A stretch of 64,000 bases of DNA, taken from the NCBI GenBank assembly GCA_017656295.1, contig JACDOC010000006.1, positions 62,001 to 126,000 on the forward strand. The letters are read 5' to 3'. A model generated the notes under the pieces. The model searched no databases. It had not been told where the DNA came from and saw nothing but the letters and a program-made list of their open reading frames with translations. Made by a program: the position numbers and the translations under genes. The stretch's first letter is position 1; every line of letters starts with the position of its first letter. Origin of the DNA: Bacillus sp. (in: firmicutes) (GTDB lineage: Bacteria; Bacillota; Bacilli; Bacillales; JACDOC01). Shown piece by piece: positions 27,618-36,159 of this stretch.

Positions 27618-28202
27618 TTGAAACGAAATAAACCAAAATACAAGCAAATTATCGATGCAGCCGTTGTTGTCATTGCAGAAAATGGATACCATCAATCGCA
27701 AGTGTCAAAAATTGCAAGAAAAGCAGGGGTTGCCGACGGTACGATCTACCTTTATTTTAAAAATAAAGAGGATATTTTAATTTCACTTTTTCGCGAAAAA
27801 ATGGGGATGTTTATTGAAAAAGTAAATGAAGTTATAGCAGGAAAACAAACTGCAGCGGAGAAGTTATTAGTGATGATTGAAAATCATTTTAAAATTATGT
27901 CTGAAGATCGTCACTTAGCCATCGTTACGCAATTAGAGCTTCGACAGTCAAATAAAGATATTCGATTAAAAATTAACGAAGTACTTAAAGGTTATTTAAA
28001 CGTGGTCGATCGTATTTTAAAAGAGGGAATCGAAAATAATGAATTCCGTCAAGATTTAGATATTCGTCTCGCTCGACAAATGATTTTTGGGACCATCGAT
28101 GAAACCGTTACCACGTGGGTGATGAATGATCAAAAATATGATTTAACTGCATTAGCACCTGCTGTTCATAAGCTCATTATTTCTGGCTGTGGCGGTTCTT
28201 AA
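27618..28202 (+). CDS. fadR: TetR-family fatty acid degradation regulator FadR
   Basis: The 194-aa TetR protein matches B. subtilis FadR (YsiA) closely in length and sequence: N-terminal HTH QVSKIARKAGVADGTIYLYFKNKEDIL (cut here by family recognition) and the ligand domain ending DETVTTWVMNDQKYDL. It represses beta-oxidation genes and is released by long-chain acyl-CoA. The TTG start follows AGGTGG. It has its own promoter and operator upstream and fadB after 28 bases. Confidence 0.93.
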   Translation: MKRNKPKYKQIIDAAVVVIAENGYHQSQVSKIARKAGVADGTIYLYFKNKEDILISLFREKMGMFIEKVNEVIAGKQTAAEKLLVMIENHFKIMSEDRHLAIVTQLELRQSNKDIRLKINEVLKGYLNVVDRILKEGIENNEFRQDLDIRLARQMIFGTIDETVTTWVMNDQKYDLTALAPAVHKLIISGCGGS

Positions 28203-28230
28203 GACAAAGAGAAGGGGATGGGAATAGAAC

Positions 28231-28995
28231 ATGAGTTATTTAAAAATGACAACTGACGAACATGTTGCGATTATTACGATTTTACGTCCACCTGCAAATG
28301 CCCTTTCATCCGAATTAATTCGAGAGCTTTCTAGATTGTTAGATGACATTGAACAAAACGATGATGTTCGTGTCGTTTTATTGCATGGTGAAGGACGCTT
28401 TTTTTCAGCCGGAGCAGATATCAAAGAATTTACTGTTATTTCATCTGGGGAAGAGTTTGCTAGAAACGGACAACAAGTATTTGAACGGATGGAAAAATTT
28501 TCGAAACCGATTATTGCAGCCATTCACGGAGCTGCACTCGGTGGTGGCCTTGAGTTAGCAATGGCTTGTCATGTTCGATTTGTTAGCGAAAATGCCAAAT
28601 TAGGCTTACCGGAACTACAATTAGGTATCATTCCAGGGTTTGCAGGGACGCAACGCCTTCCGCGATACGTTGGTTTGGCAAAAGCAGCGGAAATGTTATT
28701 TACAAGCGAACCGATTTCTGGAGTGGAAGCGGTTCAATGGGGCTTAGCCAACAAAGCGTTTCAAGAGGAAGAGTTGTTAGATGAAGCGAAAGCGTTTGCG
28801 AAAAAGGTTGCTAAGAAAAGCCCAATCTCACTAAAAGCGACGATTGAATTATTAAATTACGCGAAATCCTCTTCTTTTGCTGAAGGGGTTGAAAAAGAAG
28901 CCCAATTGTTTGGCGAAGTATTTGGTTCCGAAGATGCGAAGGAAGGCATCCAGGCCTTTTTAGAAAAACGTTCTCCACAATTTAAAGGAAAATAA
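28231..28995 (+). CDS. fadB: Enoyl-CoA hydratase FadB
   Basis: A crotonase-fold enzyme hydrating trans-2-enoyl-CoA in beta-oxidation. The oxyanion-hole pieces FFSAGADIKEF (near residues 52-66) and HGAALGGGLELAMACHVR are present. PELQLGIIPGFAGTQRLPR carries the catalytic glutamate region. The length (254 aa) is standard for the single-domain hydratase; it is not the large multifunctional FadB of enterobacteria. GAAGGGG lies upstream. It is followed by etfB. Confidence 0.93.
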   Translation: MSYLKMTTDEHVAIITILRPPANALSSELIRELSRLLDDIEQNDDVRVVLLHGEGRFFSAGADIKEFTVISSGEEFARNGQQVFERMEKFSKPIIAAIHGAALGGGLELAMACHVRFVSENAKLGLPELQLGIIPGFAGTQRLPRYVGLAKAAEMLFTSEPISGVEAVQWGLANKAFQEEELLDEAKAFAKKVAKKSPISLKATIELLNYAKSSSFAEGVEKEAQLFGEVFGSEDAKEGIQAFLEKRSPQFKGK

Positions 28996-29072
28996 TTTTT
29001 TTCACATAAATTTTCTTAATCTTCCAAACGTAAAAAAAGTTTGGATAATATCGAAAATCGGGAGGTTTCGTT

Positions 29073-29846
29073 ATGAACATCTATGTTCTTCTAAAAAGAA
29101 CGTTTGATACGGAAGAAAAAATCACGATTTCAAATGGAGTAATTGTTGAAGATGGAGCAGAATTCATCATCAACCCTTACGATGAATACGCGGTTGAAGA
29201 AGCGATTCAGCTTCGTGACAAACATGGTGGTGAAGTAACAGTTGTGACGGTTGGAAATGAAGAAAGCGAAAAACAACTTCGAACTGCCTTAGCGATGGGG
29301 GCTGATAAAGCTGTACTTATTAACATTGAAGATGATGTGGAAGAAAGCGACCAATTTACAACAGCGAAAATTTTATACGAATATTTAAAAGATAAAGAAA
29401 TCGATTTAATTCTTGCCGGGAATGTGGCGATTGACGGCGGCTCAGGCCAAGTTGGACCACGGGTGGCGGAATTGTTAGGCATTCCATATGTAACGACAAT
29501 TACAAGCATTGATATTAATGGTAAAGAGGTTTCTATTATTCGGGATGTAGAAGGGGACTCCGAAGTGATTGAAACATCATTGCCACTTCTTGTAACGGCA
29601 CAACAAGGGTTAAATGAACCTCGTTACCCTTCTCTACCAGGCATTATGAAGGCGAAGAAAAAGCCGCTCGAAGTATTAGAACTAGACGATTTAGATTTAG
29701 ATGAAGACGATGTAGAAGCGAAAACGAAAACGGTTGAAATATTCTTACCGAAAGCAAAAGAAGCTGGAAAAATTTTAGAAGGTGAATTAGAAGACCAAGT
29801 AAAAGAGCTTGTACACCTTCTTCATACAGAAGCAAAAGTGATTTAA
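29073..29846 (+). CDS. etfB: Electron transfer flavoprotein beta subunit
   Basis: EtfB pairs with EtfA to carry electrons from acyl-CoA dehydrogenases to the respiratory chain. The 257-aa protein has the adenine-nucleotide-binding AANH fold: VLLKRTFDTEEK at the start, ALAMGADKAVLI and AGNVAIDGGSGQVGPRVAE in the middle. GGGAGG precedes the ATG. A small inverted repeat (CCAAAC/GTTTGG, 29024-29044) lies just upstream. etfA follows after 33 bases. Confidence 0.95.
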   Translation: MNIYVLLKRTFDTEEKITISNGVIVEDGAEFIINPYDEYAVEEAIQLRDKHGGEVTVVTVGNEESEKQLRTALAMGADKAVLINIEDDVEESDQFTTAKILYEYLKDKEIDLILAGNVAIDGGSGQVGPRVAELLGIPYVTTITSIDINGKEVSIIRDVEGDSEVIETSLPLLVTAQQGLNEPRYPSLPGIMKAKKKPLEVLELDDLDLDEDDVEAKTKTVEIFLPKAKEAGKILEGELEDQVKELVHLLHTEAKVI

Positions 29847-29879
29847 TCGGGTGAAACTAAAAGCGCAGGAGGTAACACA

Positions 29880-30860
29880 ATGGGAAAGAAAGTGTTAGTG
29901 TTAGGAGAGGTACGTGACGGATCATTACGTAACGTTTCATTTGAAGCGATTGCAGCCGCAAAAACGATTGCCGACGATGGAGAAGTTGTCGGCGTATTAA
30001 TCGGAGATGCGGTTAAGTCATTAGGGCAAGAATTGATTCAATACGGAGCGGACCGGGTCGTTGTTGTCGAAGACGAGAAATTAAAGCAATATACTTCTGA
30101 CGGATTTTCGCAAGCGGTGATGGCTGTAATTGATCAAGAAAAGCCTGAAGGAATTGTCTTTGGCCACACGGCACTCGGTAAGGATTTGTCTCCGAAGATT
30201 GCAAGTAAATTAGGCGTTGGGTTAATTTCAGATGCCGTTGCATTAGAAGTAGTAGACGGTGAAGTTGTTTTCACTCGCCCAATTTATTCCGGAAAAGCGT
30301 TCGAGAAAAAAGTAGTGAAAGATGGTCTTATTTTTGCGACGGTTCGTCCAAACAACATTACACCGCTCGAAAAAGACGAATCTCGTAGTGGGGATATCAT
30401 TTCTATATCAGTGGAGATTAAAGATTTACGGACCATTATTAAAGAAGTTGTACGAAAAACGGCAGAAGGTGTTGATTTATCCGAAGCGAAAGTGATTGTC
30501 GCAGGTGGTCGTGGAGTAAAAAGCTCCGAAGGATTTGAGCCATTAAAAGAGCTAGCAAAAGTTTTAGGTGGAGCTGTTGGTGCTTCCCGTGGTGCTTGCG
30601 ATGCAGACTATTGTGACTACTCGCTACAAATTGGACAAACAGGAAAAGTCGTTACTCCAGATTTGTACATTGCTTGTGGTATTTCAGGTGCAATTCAGCA
30701 CTTAGCCGGAATGTCCAACTCAAAAGTCATTGTCGCGATTAATAAAGATCCAGAAGCAAACATTTTTAAAGTAGCTGATTACGGAATTGTCGGTGACTTA
30801 TTTGAAGTTGTTCCGATGCTAACGGAAGAATTTAAAAAATTAAAAGTCGCCTCTTCCTAA
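29880..30860 (+). CDS. etfA: Electron transfer flavoprotein alpha subunit
   Basis: EtfA holds the FAD. The C-terminal FAD domain is clear: VAGGRGVKSSEGF, GASRGACDADYCDYSLQIGQTG region, LYIACGISGAIQHLAGM and INKDPEANIFKVADYGIVGD. The 326-aa length is normal. AGGAGG lies nine bases before the ATG. A strong terminator follows at 30866. Confidence 0.96.
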   Translation: MGKKVLVLGEVRDGSLRNVSFEAIAAAKTIADDGEVVGVLIGDAVKSLGQELIQYGADRVVVVEDEKLKQYTSDGFSQAVMAVIDQEKPEGIVFGHTALGKDLSPKIASKLGVGLISDAVALEVVDGEVVFTRPIYSGKAFEKKVVKDGLIFATVRPNNITPLEKDESRSGDIISISVEIKDLRTIIKEVVRKTAEGVDLSEAKVIVAGGRGVKSSEGFEPLKELAKVLGGAVGASRGACDADYCDYSLQIGQTGKVVTPDLYIACGISGAIQHLAGMSNSKVIVAINKDPEANIFKVADYGIVGDLFEVVPMLTEEFKKLKVASS

Positions 30861-30865
30861 TTTAC

Positions 30866-30899
30866 AAAGAGGGCTCATAAATGGAGCCCTCTTTTTTTG
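30866..30899 (+). terminator. Terminator after etfA
   Basis: AGAGGGCTC pairs with GAGCCCTCT around ATAAATG, followed by seven T. Confidence 0.9.
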
Positions 30900-30987
30900 G
30901 GTTCCAAGAATCCGTCATTGTGCATACATAAAAAAATGTAGGGTAAATTACATTCGAGACAAATTGTTAGCATCTTAAGGTAATCAG

Positions 30988-30996
30988 TGGTATACT
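30988..30996 (+). promoter_or_regulatory. Extended -10 promoter of trxA
   Basis: TGGTATACT is an extended -10 element 36 bases before the trxA ATG. Confidence 0.45.
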
Positions 30997-31032
30997 TTCC
31001 GTAGAATTTTTTAATGTAGGAGGTATTTTATA

Positions 31033-31347
31033 ATGGCAATTGTACATGCGACTGATCAAAGCTTTACAACAGATACAAATCAAGGACTTGTTTTAGTGGA
31101 CTTTTGGGCTCCATGGTGTGGACCTTGTAAAATGATTTCCCCTGTTCTTGATGAGATTGACGCAGAAATGGGCGATAAAGTAAAAGTCGTAAAAGTGAAC
31201 GTAGATGAAAACCAAGAAACTGCAGGTAAATTTGGTGTCATGAGCATTCCTACCCTATTCGTAATGAAAGACGGTGAAGTGGTAGACAAAGTGATCGGTT
31301 ACCAACCGAAAGAAGCATTAGTTGAATTATTAAACAAACATATGTAA
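31033..31347 (+). CDS. trxA: Thioredoxin
   Basis: The 104-aa cytoplasmic disulfide reductant. The active site WCGPCK has C29 and C32; D23 and the cis-proline in MSIPTLFVM are in place. TAGGAGG precedes the ATG. It is a stand-alone gene between two terminators, as in B. subtilis, where it is essential. Confidence 0.98.
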   Translation: MAIVHATDQSFTTDTNQGLVLVDFWAPWCGPCKMISPVLDEIDAEMGDKVKVVKVNVDENQETAGKFGVMSIPTLFVMKDGEVVDKVIGYQPKEALVELLNKHM

Positions 31348-31354
31348 GAAAATT

Positions 31355-31386
31355 AAACCCCCGATTGTTCGGGGGTTAATTTTTGT
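31355..31386 (+). terminator. Terminator after trxA
   Basis: AACCCCCGA pairs with TCGGGGGTT around TTGT, with TTTTTG shortly after. Confidence 0.88.
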
Positions 31387-31406
31387 CTATTCCTTAAAAA
31401 AATTGT

Positions 31407-31435
31407 TTGACATTGAGAATCATTATCGATATAAT
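31407..31435 (+). promoter_or_regulatory. SigA promoter overlapped by a Fur box
   Basis: TTGACA (31407-31412), 17 bases, TATAAT (31430-31435). The spacer contains TGAGAATCATTATCG, a Fur-type half-palindrome array. Confidence 0.85.
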
Positions 31436-31441
31436 AATCAA

Positions 31442-31462
31442 GGGAATGATAATCATTATCAA
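31442..31462. promoter_or_regulatory. Fur box
   Basis: AATGATAATCATTATC fits the GATAATGATAATCATTATC consensus at 16 of 19 positions or better. With the box in the promoter spacer there are two Fur sites. Confidence 0.85.
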
Positions 31463-31498
31463 CAACATATGTTATCGATACATAGGAGGCATTCAGTG

Positions 31499-32695
31499 AT
31501 GAAAAAACGTGAGTTAAAACGAATTTTTATGAGCTTTATTGCGGCAAGTGCAGTATTAGCCGCTTGTAATGGTGAAGAACCAAGCAAACAAAATGAACCT
31601 ACTGAACAAACTGAACAAGCTAACGAACATGAGCAAGCGCAGTCAGAAGAATCATTATCCATTGACCAAGAAGTAACGGCTTATAAAGAAATGAAAGCAG
31701 AATTAGAGAAAATGAAAGAAGGTCAAGAAGTTGATTGGGATTTTGTTTTAAATACGTACCAATCTGATCTTCAGCCAAATGTGAATGCGATAAATGGTGA
31801 TCTTGACACAACGATTCAAGCAGCAATTTCTGCAGGAACAAATGGAAAAGTAGATGAAAACATTGCACGTCAATTAATTGATAAAGTGACACAATCTTAT
31901 TTTTATCAAAAACAAAAAAGCTTACAAAAAGAAGCAGTAGCTCTAACGAATGAACAAAAATTCGAGGAAGCTAAGCATACATTCGAACAAATCAAACATT
32001 TAATCAATGAAGTATTTATTCCAACGGCTGAAAAGCGTGATAACTATTATGAATTACAAGGTGAAAGCAGCTTAGTCGAAAACATTCAAAACGGTGTTGC
32101 CCTACAAGAAGAAGCATTAGCAAATGAAAACGCGGATGACTTTGCAGTTTATTTACAAATAACGGATAAATCTATTTACAAAAGCTACTATTTAGCAGTT
32201 AATTCTTATGCTGAAAAGATTGCTAAAGGTATAGAAGAAGGAACAGACGAAGCAGAGTTAAAAATTATGCAAGCAGAAGCGTACGGATTCTATCAAGCGA
32301 TTAAAGGTTCCCTTTCTTCTGGAGATGAAGAAGCAGCGATGAAGCTTGATGAATTGTTCTCTTTAGACAAAACTCAACCAAGTACTATTAATGCTGATGA
32401 AGTGAATAAACTATTTATCCGTGCAATTTCTGGGAAAGTTAAAGGTTATCACGGTAAAGTACCGGCTGCTCTTGATGAAGGTGTGATAACTGAAGCTCGT
32501 GTTGAAGCCCTTGAAGGAAATATGTTCTTAAAAATGTTAGAGATGCCGTTAAAGGACATACTAGGGGAAGAAAAAGCTCAAGAAGCTTTCCAACATGCAG
32601 AAGAGTGGTATAAAGCTGTTGAAGCAGGCTCTAAAGAAGAAGCAAACACACATAGCAAAGCCATTTTACAAATCGTAGATGAATTACTTTCTTAA
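31499..32695 (+). CDS. Fur-regulated surface lipoprotein, probably for iron uptake
   Basis: A 398-aa lipoprotein with a short signal peptide and lipobox VLAAC (Cys near residue 21), then an acidic Glu/Gln-rich linker and a fully helical body. The body looks like two related halves, each with conserved Tyr/Glu/Lys-rich helices. It resembles the extracytoplasmic partners of FTR1-type iron permeases (EfeO-like in role), but I could not confirm the family. The ATG at 31499 is chosen because AGGAGG lies nine bases upstream. The frame from 31403 runs through the promoter and Fur boxes. Confidence 0.75.
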   Translation: MKKRELKRIFMSFIAASAVLAACNGEEPSKQNEPTEQTEQANEHEQAQSEESLSIDQEVTAYKEMKAELEKMKEGQEVDWDFVLNTYQSDLQPNVNAINGDLDTTIQAAISAGTNGKVDENIARQLIDKVTQSYFYQKQKSLQKEAVALTNEQKFEEAKHTFEQIKHLINEVFIPTAEKRDNYYELQGESSLVENIQNGVALQEEALANENADDFAVYLQITDKSIYKSYYLAVNSYAEKIAKGIEEGTDEAELKIMQAEAYGFYQAIKGSLSSGDEEAAMKLDELFSLDKTQPSTINADEVNKLFIRAISGKVKGYHGKVPAALDEGVITEARVEALEGNMFLKMLEMPLKDILGEEKAQEAFQHAEEWYKAVEAGSKEEANTHSKAILQIVDELLS

Positions 32696-32696
32696 T

Positions 32697-32726
32697 GAAA
32701 AAGCCGCGATGTTGCGGCTTTTTTCA
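32697..32726 (+). terminator. Terminator after the Fur-regulated lipoprotein gene
   Basis: AAAGCCGC pairs with GCGGCTTTTTT around GATGTT, ending in a T run. Confidence 0.85.
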
Positions 32727-32765
32727 TATGGAGAAAAGGCCGATAATGTGAGTTTCGGACAAATG

Positions 32766-32774
32766 TGCTACAAT
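32766..32774 (+). promoter_or_regulatory. Extended -10 promoter of the epimerase cluster
   Basis: TGCTACAAT is an extended -10 element 35 bases before the epimerase ATG; no strong -35 is seen. Confidence 0.45.
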
Positions 32775-32808
32775 GGGCGAAGAGAACTGAAACAGGACGT
32801 GAACGAGC

Positions 32809-33762
32809 ATGAAAGTACTTGTCACCGGAGGAGCAGGATTTATCGGTATGCATGTCGTACAACGACTCCTTCGAAAAGGTGTCGAGATGATTGTCATAGA
32901 TTGCCTAGATTCTTATTACTCGGAAGAGCGGAAAAAACAACATTTACAGGTGATACGTAGTGTGTCACCGTTTCGTTTTTATCCTACGAATTTATTGAAC
33001 CGTGAAGAAACTTTTCGTATCGTACAACAAGAGAAGCCAGATGTCGTGATTCACCTAGCTGCATTACCCGGGGTTAGTTATTCATTAAAAGAACCGTTAC
33101 AATACGTGGACTATGATATCAAAGCAACCATCAACATATTGGAAGCGTCTGGGAAAGTTGGTGTCCGGCATGTAATTTTTTCCTCTTCTTCCTCTGTATA
33201 TGGAAATTTAGGAGTTGTCGGTCCAAAGAAGGAAGAAGAAGCTAACGGTCACGTGATTTCCCCTTATGCAGCTGCGAAATGGGGAGCCGAATCGTTTTGT
33301 CACGTGTACGCGAACTTGTACCAATTTCGATTAACGATCTTACGTTTGTTTACGGTATATGGTCCTTGGGGACGCCCCGACATGGCCATTGCGAAATTTT
33401 TAAAGCAAATTCTTTCTGGTGAAAAGATTACATTGTTCGGAACGAGCCAAAAAAGAGATTTCACGTATATTGACGATGTCGTCAATGCTGTGGAAGCTGT
33501 GATGGACTATCAAGGAAATGAAACCGTGTTTAATATTGGAAATGGTCAACCGGTATCAATGACGGATGTTGTTCGTTTATTACAAATTCATTTTCCATCG
33601 ATGATGGTTGAACAAATGGAAAAAAGAGCTGGGGATGTTCAGCAAACGTGGGCGAACATTGAAAAAGCACAACAACATTTGATGTACATGCCAAAAACAA
33701 CGTTTCAAGAAGGATTGGAGAAGACCATTGAATGGGCTAAAGCAAATATACACTTACTGTAA
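32809..33762 (+). CDS. NAD-dependent nucleotide-sugar epimerase/dehydratase
   Basis: An extended short-chain dehydrogenase acting on a nucleotide sugar, most like UDP-glucose/UDP-glucuronate 4-epimerases. The NAD site VTGGAGFIGMHVV is at residues 5-17. The catalytic Ser cluster SSSSSVYG and the YAAAKWGAE motif (Tyr and Lys) follow. RLFTVYGPWGRPDMA and DFTYIDDVV are substrate-side motifs. The 317-aa length is typical. The site before the ATG is weak. It heads a four-gene cluster in which the next gene overlaps its end by 35 bases. Confidence 0.88.
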   Translation: MKVLVTGGAGFIGMHVVQRLLRKGVEMIVIDCLDSYYSEERKKQHLQVIRSVSPFRFYPTNLLNREETFRIVQQEKPDVVIHLAALPGVSYSLKEPLQYVDYDIKATINILEASGKVGVRHVIFSSSSSVYGNLGVVGPKKEEEANGHVISPYAAAKWGAESFCHVYANLYQFRLTILRLFTVYGPWGRPDMAIAKFLKQILSGEKITLFGTSQKRDFTYIDDVVNAVEAVMDYQGNETVFNIGNGQPVSMTDVVRLLQIHFPSMMVEQMEKRAGDVQQTWANIEKAQQHLMYMPKTTFQEGLEKTIEWAKANIHLL

Positions 33763-34669
33763 AAAGCATTGGAAAAAAGGAATCGGGGGACTCATTCTTT
33801 TTGTCTTTATTTTTTATATTGTTCCTGACATTCAATGGGACCAGATTAGGGAAGCGATACGGACTGTGTTTCAACACCCCGTTTTTCTTCTAAGTGTTGT
33901 ATTATTGTACGCATTTTCGTTTTATTTGAAAGCGTGGGCGTGGAAACTATTGCTTCCCGTCCCTGTTTCTTTTTTTACTTGTTTATACGGTTTATGGTAT
34001 AGCTTGTTTTTCAATCACGTGCTACCAATCAAAGTAGGGGATGTCGTCCGATCGTATCTCCTTTATGAGCGAGAAGAACATGTCTCCTTAAAACAAGCAC
34101 TTACAACCGTCATTTTTTTACGACTATTAGATTTATTATCGCTCTTTATCCTTGTTGGTGTCGGTATACTCATATTAGCTAAGAAAGTAGGAATCATCGT
34201 CTTTCTGATTGGAACAGGGATAGGCATATTGATTTTGCTCTTCTCAAAAAATATAAGAAAGTGGTTGGCAAGGTTTTCAAACTTGAAGATGTTTTGGTCT
34301 ATTCGACATGCATGGAGCATTTTTGGTCTAACGTTTTTCAGTTGGATTTGTGAAGCGGGAATCGCTTTCTTTTCTATTTTTCTCGTATTGAACGAATGGT
34401 ATCCTTTTCTATCAATTTGGGTGAATAGTTTTACGATTATCGGTCAATTATTTCAAATCACTCCAGGGGGATTTGGAAATTACGAAACGGTTATGGCCTT
34501 TAGTTTGTCCCGTATGGGGATAGGTTGGGAAGACGCCATTACGGTTGGTATCGTTAGTCATAGTATTAAATATGTGTTTTCATTTACAGTCGGTATCTGG
34601 GGATGGATTCGCTATCCACTTTCTTGGAAAACGGTCCATCAATGGATTCGAGGGAGGAAAAAGTCATGA
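33728..34669 (+). CDS. Flippase-like integral membrane protein (LPG synthase TM / UPF0104 family)
   Basis: A 313-aa protein with about eight hydrophobic helices. The family pattern includes FSFYLKAWAWKLLL, NHVLPIKVGDVVRSYLL and TPGGFGNYETVMAFSL. Members include the flippase-like part of MprF and AglD-type glycolipid proteins; some help flip or make lipid-linked sugars. The TTG at 33728 has GGAG seven bases upstream but lies inside the epimerase frame. The stop overlaps the next ATG by four bases (ATGA), so the two are translationally coupled. Confidence 0.82.
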   Translation: MNGLKQIYTYCKKHWKKGIGGLILFVFIFYIVPDIQWDQIREAIRTVFQHPVFLLSVVLLYAFSFYLKAWAWKLLLPVPVSFFTCLYGLWYSLFFNHVLPIKVGDVVRSYLLYEREEHVSLKQALTTVIFLRLLDLLSLFILVGVGILILAKKVGIIVFLIGTGIGILILLFSKNIRKWLARFSNLKMFWSIRHAWSIFGLTFFSWICEAGIAFFSIFLVLNEWYPFLSIWVNSFTIIGQLFQITPGGFGNYETVMAFSLSRMGIGWEDAITVGIVSHSIKYVFSFTVGIWGWIRYPLSWKTVHQWIRGRKKS

Positions 34670-36159
34670 AAAAAGCATCGCGTTTTGAAAAAATTGCCGC
34701 TCGTTGTTGGAATTTATTAAACGAAGGAAAGCCGTTTACGCCGATTTTTGTAACGGGCGTTATGGTGATTTTTCATTGGAAGGACTTATTCCAATCGGCT
34801 GAAATGCTAACCGGATTTCTGCTTACTTTACCTTTATTTGTCATTTATTATTTGTACGATTTTCCGTTATTTTTACGAAATTATCTTTGGATTCCGTTAT
34901 TTTCGTTTTTAATTATTTGGGGTTATACGAACGTGTCGCTATTACTTTTAGGAATGGCTCTTTATTTTTTCTTTACCGTCTTTTTTTGGGGGACGTTATA
35001 TTACCACTTACGAATCGGTACTTCGTGGTTAAACTTTACTCGATTTTGGAAGCTTGTGTTGAAAAATAGTGATTCAACGAGTGGAAACGCCCAAGAACAA
35101 TTACCGAAAATTTTCCTATTACTTTCCGTATGGGACTATGGATATGAGGTCACAGCTCAAGGGGAACCATTATCGTTTGTGGGATTCATCTTTTTTTACG
35201 TAGCGATATTACTTTTCGCATGGGTGTTACACCATTATTTATTTGATTGGAAACCGACACCGTATACGTCATTCACGGAAAAGCCAACGGCTATCGATCA
35301 ACCGAGTGTGCAAACAGAAAAAGTCGTTGTTATTGTGGTCGATGGAATGAGAAAAGATCGATTTGAGGCAGCTCATACTCCGTTTTTAGATCGTTTGAAA
35401 CAAGAAGGAACCGAATTTACGAATATGGAAACGGTATATCCGGCACGAACGGTCGTCTGCTTTTCATCGATGTTTACAGGGACATATCCATTTGAACACG
35501 GCATTCGTTCAAATATGGTATGGAAATTAGGCATCAAAGTGGAAAGCATTTTCGATTCGTTACGAAAAGTCGGAAAAAAAGGGCGGTTACTAGGAATTGC
35601 TCATCTAGTGGATGCGATGGGCGAGGATGTGGAAACCGTGACAGCGGTAATGCATAATGATGTCGCGGATAAGAATATTATGAATAGAGCTCGCCAAATA
35701 GTTACCGAACAGAATCCTGATCTACTCGTTGTTCAATTAATTGGTACAGATCAAACTGGACATTCACGCGGAGTGTTTTACGATGAGTACTTACAAAAAA
35801 TTAGTGAGGCAGACGAACTCATTCATGACTTTTATCATTGGTTGAACGAACGGTGGGGGGAAGAAAATATTACGTACATTATTTGCGCTGACCACGGTCA
35901 AGCAGATGGCATTGGTGGGCATGGCCATTTAGATGAAGGGGAACGCTATGTTCCGTTTATTATGTACGGACCAAGTATTCGTAAAGGCGTAAAGGTGGAT
36001 AAAAAGCATAGTTTAGTTTCATTAGCTTCTACCATTTCTTATCTACTTGGCGCGCCGTTTCCTAGCCATGCAAGAGGTCCGGTATTAGTAGAGGCGTTTA
36101 AGAGAAAGGATGCAGCAAATGAAGAGGCAAACCGTAATCGTATTTTTACCCGCTTATAA
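34666..36159 (+). CDS. Membrane-anchored alkaline phosphatase-superfamily phosphodiesterase
   Basis: The N-terminal 200 residues contain five or six hydrophobic helices. The C-terminal domain is of the nucleotide pyrophosphatase/phosphodiesterase type: VVIVVDGMRKDRF (metal Asp), YPARTVVCFSSMFTG (the Thr of ART as likely nucleophile), QLIGTDQTGHSRG, and ICADHGQADGIGGHG with the final metal ligands. The substrate is unknown; its neighbours suggest a phospho-linked lipid or sugar. The ATG at 34666 has GGGAGG upstream and overlaps the flippase stop. The GT2 gene starts inside its 3' end. Confidence 0.82.
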   Translation: MKKASRFEKIAARCWNLLNEGKPFTPIFVTGVMVIFHWKDLFQSAEMLTGFLLTLPLFVIYYLYDFPLFLRNYLWIPLFSFLIIWGYTNVSLLLLGMALYFFFTVFFWGTLYYHLRIGTSWLNFTRFWKLVLKNSDSTSGNAQEQLPKIFLLLSVWDYGYEVTAQGEPLSFVGFIFFYVAILLFAWVLHHYLFDWKPTPYTSFTEKPTAIDQPSVQTEKVVVIVVDGMRKDRFEAAHTPFLDRLKQEGTEFTNMETVYPARTVVCFSSMFTGTYPFEHGIRSNMVWKLGIKVESIFDSLRKVGKKGRLLGIAHLVDAMGEDVETVTAVMHNDVADKNIMNRARQIVTEQNPDLLVVQLIGTDQTGHSRGVFYDEYLQKISEADELIHDFYHWLNERWGEENITYIICADHGQADGIGGHGHLDEGERYVPFIMYGPSIRKGVKVDKKHSLVSLASTISYLLGAPFPSHARGPVLVEAFKRKDAANEEANRNRIFTRL

